Assembly: GCA_017519865.1 (NCBI GenBank)
Contig: JAFWRQ010000014.1
Coordinates: forward strand, 1-64,000
Length of the DNA: 64,000 nt
From: Bacteroidales bacterium
GTDB lineage: Bacteria > Bacteroidota > Bacteroidia > Bacteroidales > UBA932
Reading direction: 5' to 3'
The notes under the pieces are model-generated. The model made no database searches and was not told where the DNA came from. It saw nothing but the letters and a program-made list of their open reading frames with translations. This document shows positions 40,976 through 48,637 of the stretch, piece after piece. The translations under genes and the position numbers were made by a program. Numbering within the stretch: the stretch's first letter is position 1; every line of letters begins with the position of its first letter.

Positions 40976-43228
40976 ATGGAAGACAAGAACAAATACAACT
41001 GGCAGTACTGCTCCGTAGGTGGAGTGGTCAGAGTGAAAGTATCGAGCGGCGAGGATCTCGCCCATCTCGGAGAGTTGGACCAGAAACTCTGGACAGTGCT
41101 CAGCCTGCCCACCAAGGGCCTGGAGTTCGACTCCAAGACCCTTGAACTCCTGGACGCCGACGGCGACGGCAAGATCCGCGTCCCGGAGGTCGTTTCCGCC
41201 GCCGAATGGCTTACCACGGTCATCAAGGACCGCAATTCCATCCTCGAAGGCCGCAAGGCACTTCCGCTGGCCGTTATCGATACCGGCAATGAAGCCGGGC
41301 AGAAACTGTACGATTCCGCCAAGCGGGTGCTGGAATACCTTGGCCTCGAAAAGGAGGAGGTCGCCCTTGCTGACATCGAGGATACGACCAAGATTTTCGC
41401 CGGAACCAAGTTCAACGGCGACGGCGTCATCACGGCGGTTTCTACTGATGATGAGAATCTCAAGAAAACGATTGGACAGATCATAGAGCTGATCGGTCAG
41501 GTCGAAGACCGCAGCGGCGAGCCCGGCGTGAACGCCGAGCTCATCGAGCAGTTCTTCGCGGCGGCCGAGGCGTACGCCGCCTGGCAGGCGGCCGGGGCCG
41601 AGGTCCTGCCGTACGGCGCCGATACCGAGGCGGTGAACGCCGCCGTCGAGGCCGTCAATGCCAAGGTCCGCGACTTCTTCATGCGCTGCAAACTCATCGC
41701 CTTCGACGATGCGGCTGCCCCCGCCGTGGATGTCGACGTCGAGAAGATCGTCGCCATCGCCGGCGGCAACCTCGCCGACCAGGCCGCCGAGATCGCCGAA
41801 TACCCGATAGCCCGCCCGTGCAAGGAGCAGGTGCTCCCGTTCACGGGCATCAACCCCGCCTGGAAGGCGGCCGTAGACACCGTCAAGGCCCTCGTTCCCG
41901 CTTTCGCGGACAAGAAGGGCGTGACCGAGGCCGAATGGGAGGCTGTCGTTGCCGGGCTTGCCCCTTACAACGAGTGGAAGGCTGCCAAGGCCGGCGCCGA
42001 GGTCGAGCCGCTCGGGCTTGACGAAGTCAAGGCCCTGCTCGCGGCCGACTCCAAGCCGGCCCTGCTTGCCCTCATCGAGTCCGACAAGGCCCTAGAGGAG
42101 GAGGCCAGCGGCATCGACGAGGTCTGCAAGCTCGTCCGCTACTATGCCAATTTCTCGAAACTGCTGAACAACTACGTCATCCTCAGCGACTTCTACACCC
42201 GCGATCCGGAGAAACTCGCGGTTTTCGAGGCCGGCAAACTCTATATCGACGAGCGCTGCTGCGACCTCTGCGTCCGCGTCGAGGATATGGGCAAGCACGC
42301 CGATATGGCCGGCCTCAGCAATATGTTCCTCATCTACTGCACCTGTACCTCCAAGGTCAAGGCCGAGACGATGAACATCGCCGCCGTTATGACGGCAGGC
42401 AGCATCCGCAATCTCCGTCCCGGCGTCAACGGCGTATTCTATGACCGTGACGGCCAGGACTGGGACGCCGTCATCACCAAGGTAGTCGACAACCCGATCA
42501 GCGTAAGGCAGGCCTTTTGGAGCCCTTACCGCAAGTTCGGCAAATTCATCTCCGATAAGATCAACAAGTCCGCAGCCGACAAGGACGCCAAGGGTATGAG
42601 CACCTTGTCCAACATCTCGGACAGCGCCACCAACAAACCGACCGAAGGAGTGAATGCAGCCGCCAAGGCCGCCCCGTTCGACGTAGCCAAGTTCGCCGGC
42701 ATCGCGGCGATGGTGACGATGGCCGTGGCGGCGGTCGCAGGCGTCCTCACGATGATACTCAAGGCCCTCAAGGGCCTGGTCTGGTGGAAATGGCTGATCC
42801 TGATCGCGGTCCTTATGCTCATCATTTCCGGTCCTGCTTGCTTCATCGCGTGGCGCAAGCTCCGCAAGCGCAACCTCGGACCGGTCCTCAACGCCAACGG
42901 ATGGGCCATCAACTCCGCCGTCCTGGTCAATATCCTCTTCGGCAAGACCCTGACCTCGGTGGCCAAGTATCCCAAGGTACACGTAGCCGATCCGTACTCG
43001 ATGCGTCCTCCGCTCTGGAAACGCCTTCTCCGCTGGCTGATTTTCCTGCTCGTGGTCGCCTTCGCGGTAGGATACTTCACCAACAACCTGAAGTTCATGG
43101 GCATAGAGCGCAAGCCGAAGGTTGAGAAGGTCGCTGAGCCCGTAGCGGAGCCGGAGGCTGCGGCTGCGGCCGTGGCGGCAGAAGCCGCCCCCGAGGCCGC
43201 CCCTGCCGAGGCTCCCTCCGAAGAATAG
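40976..43228 (+). CDS. large membrane protein with EF-hand loop, unknown function
   Basis: The 750-aa protein has no signal peptide. Residues 60-71 form a perfect EF-hand loop (DADGDGKIRVPE), and a weaker NGDG loop lies near residue 148. A long helical, Ala/Glu-rich middle part follows (AAEAYAAWQAAGAEV...). Hydrophobic helices at about 568-590 and 602-622 and at 683-702 place the C-terminus in the membrane, ending in a Pro/Ala/Glu-rich tail (AEAAPEAAPAEAPSEE). Calcium binding is likely by analogy. I recognise no named family. The gene is alone on its strand, with a terminator on each side. Confidence 0.7.
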   Translation: MEDKNKYNWQYCSVGGVVRVKVSSGEDLAHLGELDQKLWTVLSLPTKGLEFDSKTLELLDADGDGKIRVPEVVSAAEWLTTVIKDRNSILEGRKALPLAVIDTGNEAGQKLYDSAKRVLEYLGLEKEEVALADIEDTTKIFAGTKFNGDGVITAVSTDDENLKKTIGQIIELIGQVEDRSGEPGVNAELIEQFFAAAEAYAAWQAAGAEVLPYGADTEAVNAAVEAVNAKVRDFFMRCKLIAFDDAAAPAVDVDVEKIVAIAGGNLADQAAEIAEYPIARPCKEQVLPFTGINPAWKAAVDTVKALVPAFADKKGVTEAEWEAVVAGLAPYNEWKAAKAGAEVEPLGLDEVKALLAADSKPALLALIESDKALEEEASGIDEVCKLVRYYANFSKLLNNYVILSDFYTRDPEKLAVFEAGKLYIDERCCDLCVRVEDMGKHADMAGLSNMFLIYCTCTSKVKAETMNIAAVMTAGSIRNLRPGVNGVFYDRDGQDWDAVITKVVDNPISVRQAFWSPYRKFGKFISDKINKSAADKDAKGMSTLSNISDSATNKPTEGVNAAAKAAPFDVAKFAGIAAMVTMAVAAVAGVLTMILKALKGLVWWKWLILIAVLMLIISGPACFIAWRKLRKRNLGPVLNANGWAINSAVLVNILFGKTLTSVAKYPKVHVADPYSMRPPLWKRLLRWLIFLLVVAFAVGYFTNNLKFMGIERKPKVEKVAEPVAEPEAAAAAVAAEAAPEAAPAEAPSEE

Positions 43229-43249
43229 TATCGATCAAAGATTATGTGA

Positions 43250-43287
43250 CCCGCTGCCTGGAGACTATTCTTCGGGCAGCGGTTTTT
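43250..43287 (+). terminator. terminator of the EF-hand gene overlapping the end of rmuC
   Basis: CCGCTGCC (43250-43257) pairs with GGCAGCGG (43274-43281), followed by TTTTTT (43282-43287). The right arm is also the coding end of the convergent rmuC gene. It works for the plus strand. Confidence 0.75.
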
Positions 43288-44494
43288 TAGGATTGGCGGG
43301 GACGCCGAGTTTGACGATCTGGCGGGCCGACTGGACTATGCTGCGTCCGGAGTCCTTGAGCTTGTCGGCGCAGCGGTCATAGCACTCCTGTGCCTCGGTA
43401 AGCTTATGCCCCATCTCGGCGTGGGCCTTGGCGAAGTCGGCCACGCGGTCTATCATCATTTGCGCCGAGGCGATGATCTGCTGCTGGTTGCGGACCTGCT
43501 CGACGTGTGTCCAGGCAATGGAAATCATCCGCAGGAAAGGCATCAGGGTTTCCTCGCTGGTGATCAGCACGCCGTGCTCGTAGGCGTCGCGCCATAGCGA
43601 GGGGTCTTCGTTGTAGGCCAGTTGCAGGGCAGGATAGTTCGGAACGAACATCACTACATAGTCCAGCATCCGGCGGCCGGGGCGAAGATAGCGCTCGTAG
43701 CCCTTGCGGGCAAGGCGCCGGGCCTGCTCGCGCACCGCTTCGGCGTTGCGCCGCGCCGCCCCGGCCCGGACCTCCGGGTCCTCGGCCTCCACATAGTCGC
43801 TGAAAGCCGAAAGGGAGACCTTGGCATCTATTACTATGTCATTGTTGTCGGGGAGGTGCAGGATGAAGTCGGGACGCATTTTCTTCTCTGACTCTTCGCC
43901 CAGCAGGGCGAACCCAAGTTCGTCGCGCAGGGTGGACTCCTTGTCGAAATCCCGGCCCTCTACAAGGCCTTCGGCAGTCAGCAGATTGGCCAGGACGGTT
44001 TCTCCCCAGCAGCCCTGGAGCTTTTTCTGGCCGCGCATGGCGTCGGCGAGGCGGTCCGCCTTGCCGCCTATGGCGCGGCTCTGTTCCTCCAGGTCCCGGA
44101 CCGCCGCGTCGAAGCGCTCGCGCAGCGTCGCGGCGTCCTCGGCCTGCGCTTTCTTACCCGCTTCGAAAGCATCCTTCATCGCCGAAAGGTCGCGGGAGAG
44201 CCCGCCGCTGATGCCTTCGAAGGTCTCGCGCGCCTTGCGGCTCAGCTCCTCCTCCCGCGCTTTGAGGATCTCCTCCGTGCGGGCGGTCATCTCGGCGCGC
44301 ACCGAGGCCATCTGCTGCTGCAGGCTTTCCGCCTGCTGCTTGCGCAGGGCCTCCTCCACGCGCTTCTCGGACAGGGCCTGCAGGGTGCGGCCCTTCCAGC
44401 GCAGCGTCACTATGACATGGGTCAGCGCCCATACGATTATGAGCGCCGCGGCAAAGATGATCGCAAGGATCAGGAGTGATCTGTCTTCAGGCAT
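43265..44494 (-). CDS. rmuC: DNA recombination protein RmuC
   Basis: The 409-aa protein has one N-terminal membrane helix (SLLILAIIFAAALIIVWALTHVI), a long coiled coil (about 35-150, EEALRKQQAESLQQQMASVRAEM...) and the RmuC nuclease-like core (QGCWGETVLANLLTAEGLVEGRDF, RPDFILHLPDNNDIVIDAKVSLSAF, DYVVMFVPNYPALQLAYNEDPSLW). The PDFI...DAKV pattern is a PD-(D/E)XK-like site. RmuC limits inversions at short inverted repeats, which fits a genome with many palindromes, though that link is speculative. It lies 8 bp after the LolA-like gene on the minus strand and may be co-transcribed with it. Confidence 0.93.
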   Translation of the reverse strand: MPEDRSLLILAIIFAAALIIVWALTHVIVTLRWKGRTLQALSEKRVEEALRKQQAESLQQQMASVRAEMTARTEEILKAREEELSRKARETFEGISGGLSRDLSAMKDAFEAGKKAQAEDAATLRERFDAAVRDLEEQSRAIGGKADRLADAMRGQKKLQGCWGETVLANLLTAEGLVEGRDFDKESTLRDELGFALLGEESEKKMRPDFILHLPDNNDIVIDAKVSLSAFSDYVEAEDPEVRAGAARRNAEAVREQARRLARKGYERYLRPGRRMLDYVVMFVPNYPALQLAYNEDPSLWRDAYEHGVLITSEETLMPFLRMISIAWTHVEQVRNQQQIIASAQMMIDRVADFAKAHAEMGHKLTEAQECYDRCADKLKDSGRSIVQSARQIVKLGVPANPKKPLPEE

Positions 44495-44502
44495 CTGCCC
44501 AG

Positions 44503-45132
44503 TTATCGCTTGTCAGTGAGTTTTGCGCCGGGACACTTGGAGATGTCGAAGGTGACGTCGCTCTCCGAGACGCCCAACTTTGCATCCTTCAATGCTACGG
44601 TTATGCCTTTGAGCTTGGTGGAGAGTTCCTTCATCATGTAAGTGCCCTTCTCGACGACGAGGGTTATCGTCTTGGGGTCATCCTTGTCCGTGTTGGACTT
44701 GGATTTCTTGCAGTTCAAGTACCAGGCATCAGCCGTTTCCTTGGAGATGGTGACGTCATAGCCTTCGGTTATGCCTTCGGCCAGTTTCAGGTTATCCTCG
44801 CTGGAAGAACTGGAATCCTTCTTGCTCTCGACGACCACTTCGTTTTGCGTGGGGGTGTTGGTCCAGGTCCAGATGGTGCTTTCGTCCGTCCACATGGTGG
44901 ATTTGTGGTCCTTCAACGCTATGTCCGTGCGGGATTTTTTGCCAAGGACGTGCATGCGGGCGGCGGTAGTGCCGATGATGGGGATCTTCAGTTCCATCGT
45001 GACTTGCAGGCCGGCCTGGTCGGCCTTGTCCATCTGGGCTTCCATATTCTTTACGATCTCTTCGGGGGTTTGCGCGAAGACCAGGGCTGCCGAAGCTAGA
45101 AGGGCAGTAAGGAGAAGGATAAATCTTTTCAT
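44503..45132 (-). CDS. LolA-like outer membrane lipoprotein-sorting protein
   Basis: ATG 45132 (MKRFILLLTALLASAALVFAQ) is chosen over an upstream ATG that lies in the promoter, giving 209 aa. The signal peptide is followed by a LolA/LolB-like half-barrel: TPEEIVKNMEAQMDKADQAGLQVTMELKIP at the start, then short strands and KDDPKTITLVVEKGTYMMKEL. LolA-type proteins carry lipoproteins or apolar ligands across the periplasm. A Ser-rich loop (KKDSSSSSED) is unusual. The -7 box lies only 4 nt before ATG. It precedes rmuC by 8 bp. Confidence 0.65.
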   Translation of the reverse strand: MKRFILLLTALLASAALVFAQTPEEIVKNMEAQMDKADQAGLQVTMELKIPIIGTTAARMHVLGKKSRTDIALKDHKSTMWTDESTIWTWTNTPTQNEVVVESKKDSSSSSEDNLKLAEGITEGYDVTISKETADAWYLNCKKSKSNTDKDDPKTITLVVEKGTYMMKELSTKLKGITVALKDAKLGVSESDVTFDISKCPGAKLTDKR

Positions 45133-45136
45133 AATA

Positions 45137-45207
45137 CAAATATACATCTTTCAAGTGGATTTGGCTGTGGAAAAGCGCTTCCTTTGAAAAATAAGAATTA
45201 AATTTGT
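45137..45207. promoter_or_regulatory. divergent promoters for the LolA-like gene (-) and the MBL lipoprotein (+)
   Basis: On the minus strand TATATTTG (45144 to 45137) stands 4 nt before ATG 45132, so the transcript should be leaderless. On the plus strand TAAATTTG (45200-45207) lies 44 nt before ATG 45252. Confidence 0.6.
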
Positions 45208-45251
45208 TTTGTTGGAGATACGCCGATTATTAATTGATAACCTTTTCCGAT

Positions 45252-46949
45252 ATGAGCCATAGCAATTTCCTGAGGATTCTCGCCGCCGCTGCCCTTGCGG
45301 CGCTTTCCGCCTGTTCCAGCCCCAAGGACGTCGAAGTAGGCCCCTACACCGTTTCCGTCATAGACAAGAACGTATACCATATCCAGGACTACAACAGCAC
45401 CAATCCCGCCGGTGAGAACCGCGACGCGGACGGCAAGGTCGTCAGTTTCAACAACTGTTCCGACATCTATCTTATCGTGGGAGATAAGGAAGCCCTGGTC
45501 ATCGACCTCTCCAATCCCATCAACTGGGCTGACAACGCCGACGAGTCGCTCCGCACCATCATCTCCGAGCGCGCCGGCGACAAGCCCGTGACCGTGACCT
45601 TCACCCACAGTCACGGGGACCACACCGGCATGCTGCCGGCGATGCTGGAAACGCCCGGCGTGCGCTTCGCGCTGCCGCAGGCCGATTTCCAGCGCATCGC
45701 CGCCCGCATCCCTGAGGACCGCCGCGAGTTCATCGACGAGGGCAAGGTCTTCGACCTCGGTGGTATGGTCGTAGAGACCATCGCCGTCCCCGGCCACACT
45801 CCCGGCTCTGTGGTGTTCTTCCTGAAGGGCCATGACCTTCTCTTCACCGGCGATGCAGTCGGCTCAGGCCACGGAGTCTGGATCTTCAATGAGGATGGCT
45901 TCACCAGCTACGTCTCTGCCATCCCGCACCTGATAGCCTGGCTCGAGGATCCGGAGAACGACGTGAACCTCGACGCCCTGCAGATCTACGGCGGCCATTA
46001 CTGGCAGAAGGATTGGCTCGAGCTGCCCAAAGGCCGCGAACTGGACATGGATTATCTCCGCGACATGCAGCAGCTGGTGACCGAGATGGAGAACGGCACC
46101 GCCGCCACCGAACCGTCAGGCCTCGCCCAGCGCGGCCTTGACACCTATTTCCGCAACGGCAGCGCCATCGTCACATGGAGCGCAGCCGGCGCCGAGGCGT
46201 ACCGCAGCCATTACGCCGAGAAACTCGTCTACCGCGACGAAGATGTGGTCTTCCGCCAGATCGACGACTGCACCTGGGAGGGCAACGGCCACCTCGTCTA
46301 CAACGAGTCCATCTATGTCCTGGAAGGCACTGACAAGGCACTCGTGATAGACGCCGGCTCCCGCGTGCCCAACCTCGACAAGGCCGTCGCCGCGCTCACC
46401 GACAAGCCCGTGATCATGGCCTTGACCCACGGCCACGGCGACCATATCGGAGGCATAGGATGCTTCCCCGAGGTCTGGATCCATCCCGACGACAGGGGCA
46501 TGCTGCGCAACTATGATGGCAAGGTCAACCTCCTCGTGGACGGCCAGGTCATAGACCTCGGCGGCCGCCAGGTTGAAGTGATGCATACCCCCGGCCACAC
46601 CGCGGGCTCCATCACTTTCTTCGACAAGGAGCGCCACTACGGCTTCAGCGGCGACGCCTTCGGCTCGACCAATCTCCTGCTCTTCTCCGGCCCGTTCAGT
46701 ACCCTCATCAACACCTGCACCCGCACGGCTGAGTACATGCAGAAGAACGGAATCGTGAAGCTCTATCCCGGTCATTATCACGGAGACAATCCCGAGACCC
46801 TCCAGCGTGTCCTCGACGAGAAGAAAATGGCGCAGGAGGTCCTTTCCAGGAAGCGCAAAGGCACTCCCGACACTGCCAACGGCCTGAACCGCAGTATTTC
46901 AGACTACGGCGTGACCATCCGTTACAACGACCCGGAGGCGCTCAGGTAG
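45252..46949 (+). CDS. lipoprotein with two tandem metallo-beta-lactamase-fold domains
   Basis: ATG 45252 gives 565 aa with a lipoprotein signal (MSHSNFLRILAAAALAALSAC). The first MBL domain (about 30-270) has THSHGDHTG, AVPGHTPGSVVFF and LFTGDAVGSG. The second (about 300-545) has THGHGDHIGG, HTPGHTAGSITFF and GFSGDAFGS. Both keep the HxHxDH metal set, so two active dinuclear zinc sites are expected. The halves look like an internal duplication. It is a membrane-attached periplasmic hydrolase of unknown substrate; nothing specifically suggests a beta-lactamase. The TerB/J-domain gene follows 4 bp later. Confidence 0.88.
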   Translation: MSHSNFLRILAAAALAALSACSSPKDVEVGPYTVSVIDKNVYHIQDYNSTNPAGENRDADGKVVSFNNCSDIYLIVGDKEALVIDLSNPINWADNADESLRTIISERAGDKPVTVTFTHSHGDHTGMLPAMLETPGVRFALPQADFQRIAARIPEDRREFIDEGKVFDLGGMVVETIAVPGHTPGSVVFFLKGHDLLFTGDAVGSGHGVWIFNEDGFTSYVSAIPHLIAWLEDPENDVNLDALQIYGGHYWQKDWLELPKGRELDMDYLRDMQQLVTEMENGTAATEPSGLAQRGLDTYFRNGSAIVTWSAAGAEAYRSHYAEKLVYRDEDVVFRQIDDCTWEGNGHLVYNESIYVLEGTDKALVIDAGSRVPNLDKAVAALTDKPVIMALTHGHGDHIGGIGCFPEVWIHPDDRGMLRNYDGKVNLLVDGQVIDLGGRQVEVMHTPGHTAGSITFFDKERHYGFSGDAFGSTNLLLFSGPFSTLINTCTRTAEYMQKNGIVKLYPGHYHGDNPETLQRVLDEKKMAQEVLSRKRKGTPDTANGLNRSISDYGVTIRYNDPEALR

Positions 46950-46953
46950 AAGT

Positions 46954-47775
46954 ATGGGATCCGGTAAATGGATAGGCGGCTTTTTGGGCTGGGTGGCAGG
47001 AGGGCCCATCGGGGCCCTGCTCGGATATTTCCTCGGTTCGGCCGTTGAAAGATTCATCGACGTCGCCCGTCAGCTGCCTGGTGGCGACGGCTCCGGCTAT
47101 GGCGGCTACACTGGCCAGTACGGCCCGTACCGCACATCCACCGGAGGTTACACTACATCTTCCGGCAGCCGCGGTTATACCGCCGACGAGCAGCGCAACA
47201 GTTTTTTCGTCAGCCTGTTGGTCCTTTCGTCCGCGGTCGTCAAGGCCGACGGTCAGGTCCACCAGTCGGAGTTGAACTGCGTCCGAGAATTCATCCGCCG
47301 CAGTTTCGGCGATTCAGTCGTTGACGAGGCCATGCGCATGCTGGACGGCTTCAACCGCCAGCAGGTCAACATCTATTCCGTCGGCCCTCAGATCGCCGAC
47401 AATATGAACTATTCCCAGCGTTTGCAGCTGTTCCACTATCTGGTCCAGATCGCAACCGCCGACGGCAACTTCAGCAAGTCCGAAAAGTCCGTCCTCGAAG
47501 CCATCGGAGCCGTCATCCGACTCCAGAACTCTGACATCAACTCGGTCATTTCGATGTTTTACAAGGAGACCGACGAGTCCGCCTACGCCGTTCTCGGCAT
47601 CTCCCCGAACGCCACCGACGACGAAGTCAAGAGCGCCTACCGTCGCATGGCGATGAAGAACCATCCCGACAAGGTCTCCACCCTGGGCCCCGAGGTCCAG
47701 AAGGCCGCAGAGGAGAAATTCCGTCAGGTCCAGGAAGCCTACGAGACCATCAAGCGCCAGCGCGGCATGAGCTGA
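46954..47775 (+). CDS. TerB/J-domain (DjlA-like) protein
   Basis: The 273-aa protein has a glycine-rich N-terminal hydrophobic segment (WIGGFLGWVAGGPIGALLGYFLGSAVE) that may be a membrane anchor, and a Gly/Tyr/Ser-rich linker. A TerB-like helical domain follows (FFVSLLVLSSAVVKADGQVHQSELNCVREFI; LVQIATADGNFSKSEKSVLEAI). The C-terminal J-domain has the HPD motif (AYRRMAMKNHPDKVSTLG). This is the DjlA order: anchor, TerB, J-domain. It should recruit and stimulate DnaK at the membrane. The gene lies 4 bp after the MBL lipoprotein and is likely co-transcribed. Confidence 0.88.
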   Translation: MGSGKWIGGFLGWVAGGPIGALLGYFLGSAVERFIDVARQLPGGDGSGYGGYTGQYGPYRTSTGGYTTSSGSRGYTADEQRNSFFVSLLVLSSAVVKADGQVHQSELNCVREFIRRSFGDSVVDEAMRMLDGFNRQQVNIYSVGPQIADNMNYSQRLQLFHYLVQIATADGNFSKSEKSVLEAIGAVIRLQNSDINSVISMFYKETDESAYAVLGISPNATDDEVKSAYRRMAMKNHPDKVSTLGPEVQKAAEEKFRQVQEAYETIKRQRGMS

Positions 47776-47870
47776 CGCCAAGCGTCGGTTGTTACCTTCA
47801 CTTTTTGTATTACCTTAATAATGAGCTGGTTACAAAATCAATTGTGACCTGATTCTTTTCTAGAGAATTT

Positions 47871-47947
47871 GTCGATAACATTGTAAGGTATAACCAATTA
47901 TCGACTAGATGAATATAATTTTTTTTCATAATTAACTATTATATTTG
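47871..47947 (+). promoter_or_regulatory. dyad and -7 box upstream of the plug-only protein
   Basis: This AT-rich 205-bp intergenic region (47776-47980) holds GTCGATAA (47871-47878) and TTATCGAC (47898-47905), a perfect 8-bp inverted repeat with centres 27 bp apart. Then comes TATATTTG (47940-47947), a consensus -7 box 33 nt before ATG 47981. The dyad is a possible operator. Confidence 0.45.
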
Positions 47948-47980
47948 TATCACCCATAAATATAACACTATGAAAGTTTT

Positions 47981-48631
47981 ATGCCTTGTATTATTACCCA
48001 CCTCCGATTGAGATTGTCCCTGCTTTTAGTAGCAGGTCTGTGCCTGCCCCTGGCGCTTTACGGGCAGGAGGAACCCCGTTCATCTACATCCTCAATAGTT
48101 GGCAGGGTATTTTGGCGCATAGCAAATCGTTCATCTACGGGTGACGTAGTGGAAGTCTATCAAGTCCCTCAAGGAGATGCTTTTCATGTCACGCTTGTTG
48201 CTGACGGTGATACGCTACGTACGAGATTGAATCGTTCAGGAAGATTCGATATTTCGGAGATTGATTCCGGACATGTTGATATCACCATTGCGTGGAGCGG
48301 TACAAATACCCTTACTAAGAGAGACACGACGAGAGTATATCTTACAGGGTCTTTCGAGATTGTTCCAGGGGAAAACATTGTCATAATTCCATGGTCACCT
48401 GCCCCTGTTTACGAACCTCCGTTTCCGCTTGTGACGTTGGACGGAGATACCTGGAATTACGATCAGAGTGACTCGATTCCGTTCGAGGACTTCACCGCGG
48501 AAATGCTTAAAAAGCTGCCGGGAGTCACAATCAACAAAAGAAATAGGACAATCTCTATTCCCGGCGAAGGTATATACCGGTCTGAGTCTGACGGCATCTA
48601 CGTCTTTGCCCTGAAGCCGTCGTCGCAGTAG
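47981..48631 (+). CDS. secreted paralogue of the N-terminal/plug part of the next gene, no barrel
   Basis: The 216-aa protein has a signal-like N-terminus (SLLLVAGLCLPLALYGQEEP). It aligns with about the first 215 residues of the downstream barrel protein: SSIVGRVFW / SSIVGKTFY, PGENIVIIPW / PGENVVIVPR, MLKKLPGVTINKRNRTISI / LLKQMPGVEVDRTTGIIRI, and FALKP / FGLNP. It ends exactly where the other protein goes on into its barrel. It looks like a duplicated, shortened plug-domain protein, kept without stop codons. The start is uncertain: another ATG at 47970 opens a different frame (MKVLCLVLLPTSD, stop), so a frameshift near the start is possible. Confidence 0.65.
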   Translation: MPCIITHLRLRLSLLLVAGLCLPLALYGQEEPRSSTSSIVGRVFWRIANRSSTGDVVEVYQVPQGDAFHVTLVADGDTLRTRLNRSGRFDISEIDSGHVDITIAWSGTNTLTKRDTTRVYLTGSFEIVPGENIVIIPWSPAPVYEPPFPLVTLDGDTWNYDQSDSIPFEDFTAEMLKKLPGVTINKRNRTISIPGEGIYRSESDGIYVFALKPSSQ

Positions 48632-48637
48632 AATACC

